The notes below the pieces were generated by a model. The model ran no database searches. It was not told the DNA's origin and was given only the letters and a program-made list of their open reading frames with translations. A program made the position numbers and the translations under genes. From JAVVHH01 sp032249615 (GTDB lineage Bacteria > Pseudomonadota > Alphaproteobacteria > Acetobacterales > Acetobacteraceae): 6,534 bases of DNA. Below are positions 5,673 to 6,534 of the stretch, one piece after another (the first letter of the stretch is position 1; every line of letters starts with the position of its first letter). The stretch is from NCBI GenBank assembly GCA_032249615.1, contig JAVVHH010000183.1, positions 1 through 6,534 on the forward strand. The letters run 5' to 3'.

Positions 5673-5976
5673 CGACGACATCGCCGCGCCGGCTGCCCTC
5701 GCGCAGTTCGGTGGGCGTGCACCAGCGGAGGCGGCCATACCCTTTTCCGGCCATGCAGTTCTGCGTGGCGTCGGCGATCTGACCCCAACGGCGGACCGGC
5801 GACGTCATCCAGTCCAGACCGGTCTTGGCGTTCCGCTTATTGACCGCTTCGGCCGACTGCGTTTCGCACGCGTCGCGATCGGCAACGTAGGCCGGGCTGG
5901 CGGTATTGGTCTGCGGCGGCGGGTGATATCCGCAGGCGGCGACGCCGAGCAGGAGCGGCACGATCCGCAGTCTCAC
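5626..5976 (-). CDS. Small predicted lipoprotein, function unknown
   Basis: This 116-residue protein begins with a short positively charged and hydrophobic signal (VRLRIVPLLLG). A lipobox VAAC follows, with Cys15 as the predicted lipidated residue, then a proline-rich YHPPPQTN linker. The mature part has four more cysteines (37, 74, 86, 109), which could form disulfides in the periplasm. I do not recognise the family; the WGQIADATQNCMAGKGYGR and CTPTELREG stretches suggest a small conserved secreted domain. The GTG start is chosen because it overlaps the TGA of the upstream peptidase gene by four bases (GTGA), has GGAG 7 nt upstream (5984-5987 on the plus strand), and puts the signal peptide at the very N-terminus. 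The same frame stays open to an ATG at 6258, but that part is the shadow of the peptidase gene. Its 3' end overlaps the methyltransferase gene by 47 bp. Confidence 0.8.
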   Translation of the reverse strand: MRLRIVPLLLGVAACGYHPPPQTNTASPAYVADRDACETQSAEAVNKRNAKTGLDWMTSPVRRWGQIADATQNCMAGKGYGRLRWCTPTELREGSRRGDVVVTASGVQCSDPPAHP

Positions 5977-6534
5977 GGGCGCTCTCCGGCAAAGAAGGTG
6001 ACGGCATCGCGGTGGAGCGCCGCGCGGGAGTCGTCGCGCGAGTAGAACATGTGGCCGCCGGGGTAGACGGCCAGTTTCACCTGATGCGCGTCGTTGTAGT
6101 CGGGCGTTTGCCGCAGGAGCAGCGCGTCGGCGAAGTAGGGCGTCACCAGATCGGTCAGCCCATGCGCGACGACGACGCGGCTGGTGGGATCGAGGGCGAG
6201 GTATTGCCGCAGGTCGCTGTAGGCCTCGGGCCGGGTCATGCGGCGCCCGTAGTCCCAATCATGAGCGACCTGCTCGTTGAGAAGTTCGTATTGCCGGTTC
6301 GGCGCGCCCTCCGGCTGCCAGTCGAGCCAGTGCCGGAACACGAACAGCGCAGCGGACGTCAGCGGCCCCCGCATTCCGTCCAGGATCGGATCGGGCGAGT
6401 TGTCGTTGGCGGCGGCCGGGAAAGGGTCGGCCGCGCTGATCGTGGCGTCATAGGGCGAATAGACCCGCTGTTGCGGGTTGCCGCGGAGGAAAGTCGATAG
6501 ATTGATGCGGCCGAGCCGCTGGTGGACGAGCGCC
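5973..6534 (-). CDS. Serine carboxypeptidase-like S10 family protein (C-terminal part)
   Basis: The reading frame is open from the right edge to the TGA at 5973-5975, giving the last 186 residues; the start and the catalytic serine are outside the window. Peptidase family S10 enzymes are alpha/beta-hydrolase-fold carboxypeptidases with a Ser-Asp-His triad. Two of the three are visible: the probable catalytic Asp in VVVAHGLTDLVTPYF (fragment residue 128) and the probable His in VYPGGHMFYSRDDSR (fragment residue 161). The spacing between them (33 residues) is short, as in the bacterial S10-like members. The preceding NEQVAHDWDYGRRMTRPEAYSDLRQYLALDP segment is also family-like. Bacterial members are usually exported, but the signal peptide would be outside the window. 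The gene is followed by, and translationally overlaps, the small lipoprotein gene, so the two are probably one transcript. Confidence 0.85.
   Translation of the reverse strand, partial: ALVHQRLGRINLSTFLRGNPQQRVYSPYDATISAADPFPAAANDNSPDPILDGMRGPLTSAALFVFRHWLDWQPEGAPNRQYELLNEQVAHDWDYGRRMTRPEAYSDLRQYLALDPTSRVVVAHGLTDLVTPYFADALLLRQTPDYNDAHQVKLAVYPGGHMFYSRDDSRAALHRDAVTFFAGERP

Noticed and set aside
5977..6258. Upstream extension of the lipoprotein frame to an ATG at 6258
   Set aside because: This stretch is the shadow of the S10 peptidase gene, is Arg/Pro-rich, and would bury the lipoprotein signal peptide in the middle of the protein.
1..6534. Possible defence, mobile or otherwise novel multi-gene system
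   Set aside because: No transposase, integrase, CRISPR repeats, toxin-antitoxin or defence domains are visible; most genes are chromosomal housekeeping or signalling genes with similar base composition.

Overview
The window is GC-rich, densely coding DNA from an alphaproteobacterial chromosome. The main evidence is the order hprK <- chvG <- chvI with a pckA gene close by on the other strand, a neighbourhood typical of Rhizobiales, Caulobacterales, Rhodospirillales/Acetobacteraceae and Sphingomonadales. Protein features fit this: an HPr kinase lacking the usual N-terminal domain, a ChvG-type sensor kinase and an ATP-dependent PEP carboxykinase. I cannot fix the order or genus by eye.

Layout. 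On the minus strand, reading right to left: chvI (1856-2557), chvG (177-1847), a 94-bp gap, then the first 27 codons of hprK (1-82), which runs off the left edge. The gap holds an exact 16-bp ParB-binding parS site inside a perfect 30-bp palindrome. This implies that the locus lies in or near the origin/centromere domain of the chromosome. Divergent from chvI is a HugZ-like haem-utilisation protein (2621-3358). It is followed after a 74-bp AT-rich leader by pckA (GTG start at 3433, ends 5064). A NodS-family SAM methyltransferase (5064-5672) overlaps the pckA stop codon by one base. Converging from the right on the minus strand are the C-terminal 186 residues of a serine carboxypeptidase-like S10 protein (5973-6534) and a small cysteine-containing lipoprotein (5626-5976). 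These two overlap by four bases (GTGA), and the lipoprotein overlaps the methyltransferase tail-to-tail by 47 bp.

How it fits together. ChvG-ChvI senses envelope or acid stress and, in related bacteria, influences central carbon genes including pckA. HprK belongs to the nitrogen/carbon phosphotransferase (PTS) circuit and is often encoded beside chvIG. PckA makes PEP from oxaloacetate for gluconeogenesis. The left and middle parts therefore form an envelope-stress/carbon-flux control locus. The methyltransferase and the peptidase-lipoprotein pair have no evident link to that circuit. I see no mobile element, CRISPR array, tRNA, rRNA or defence system. The most noteworthy non-coding element is the parS site between chvG and hprK.
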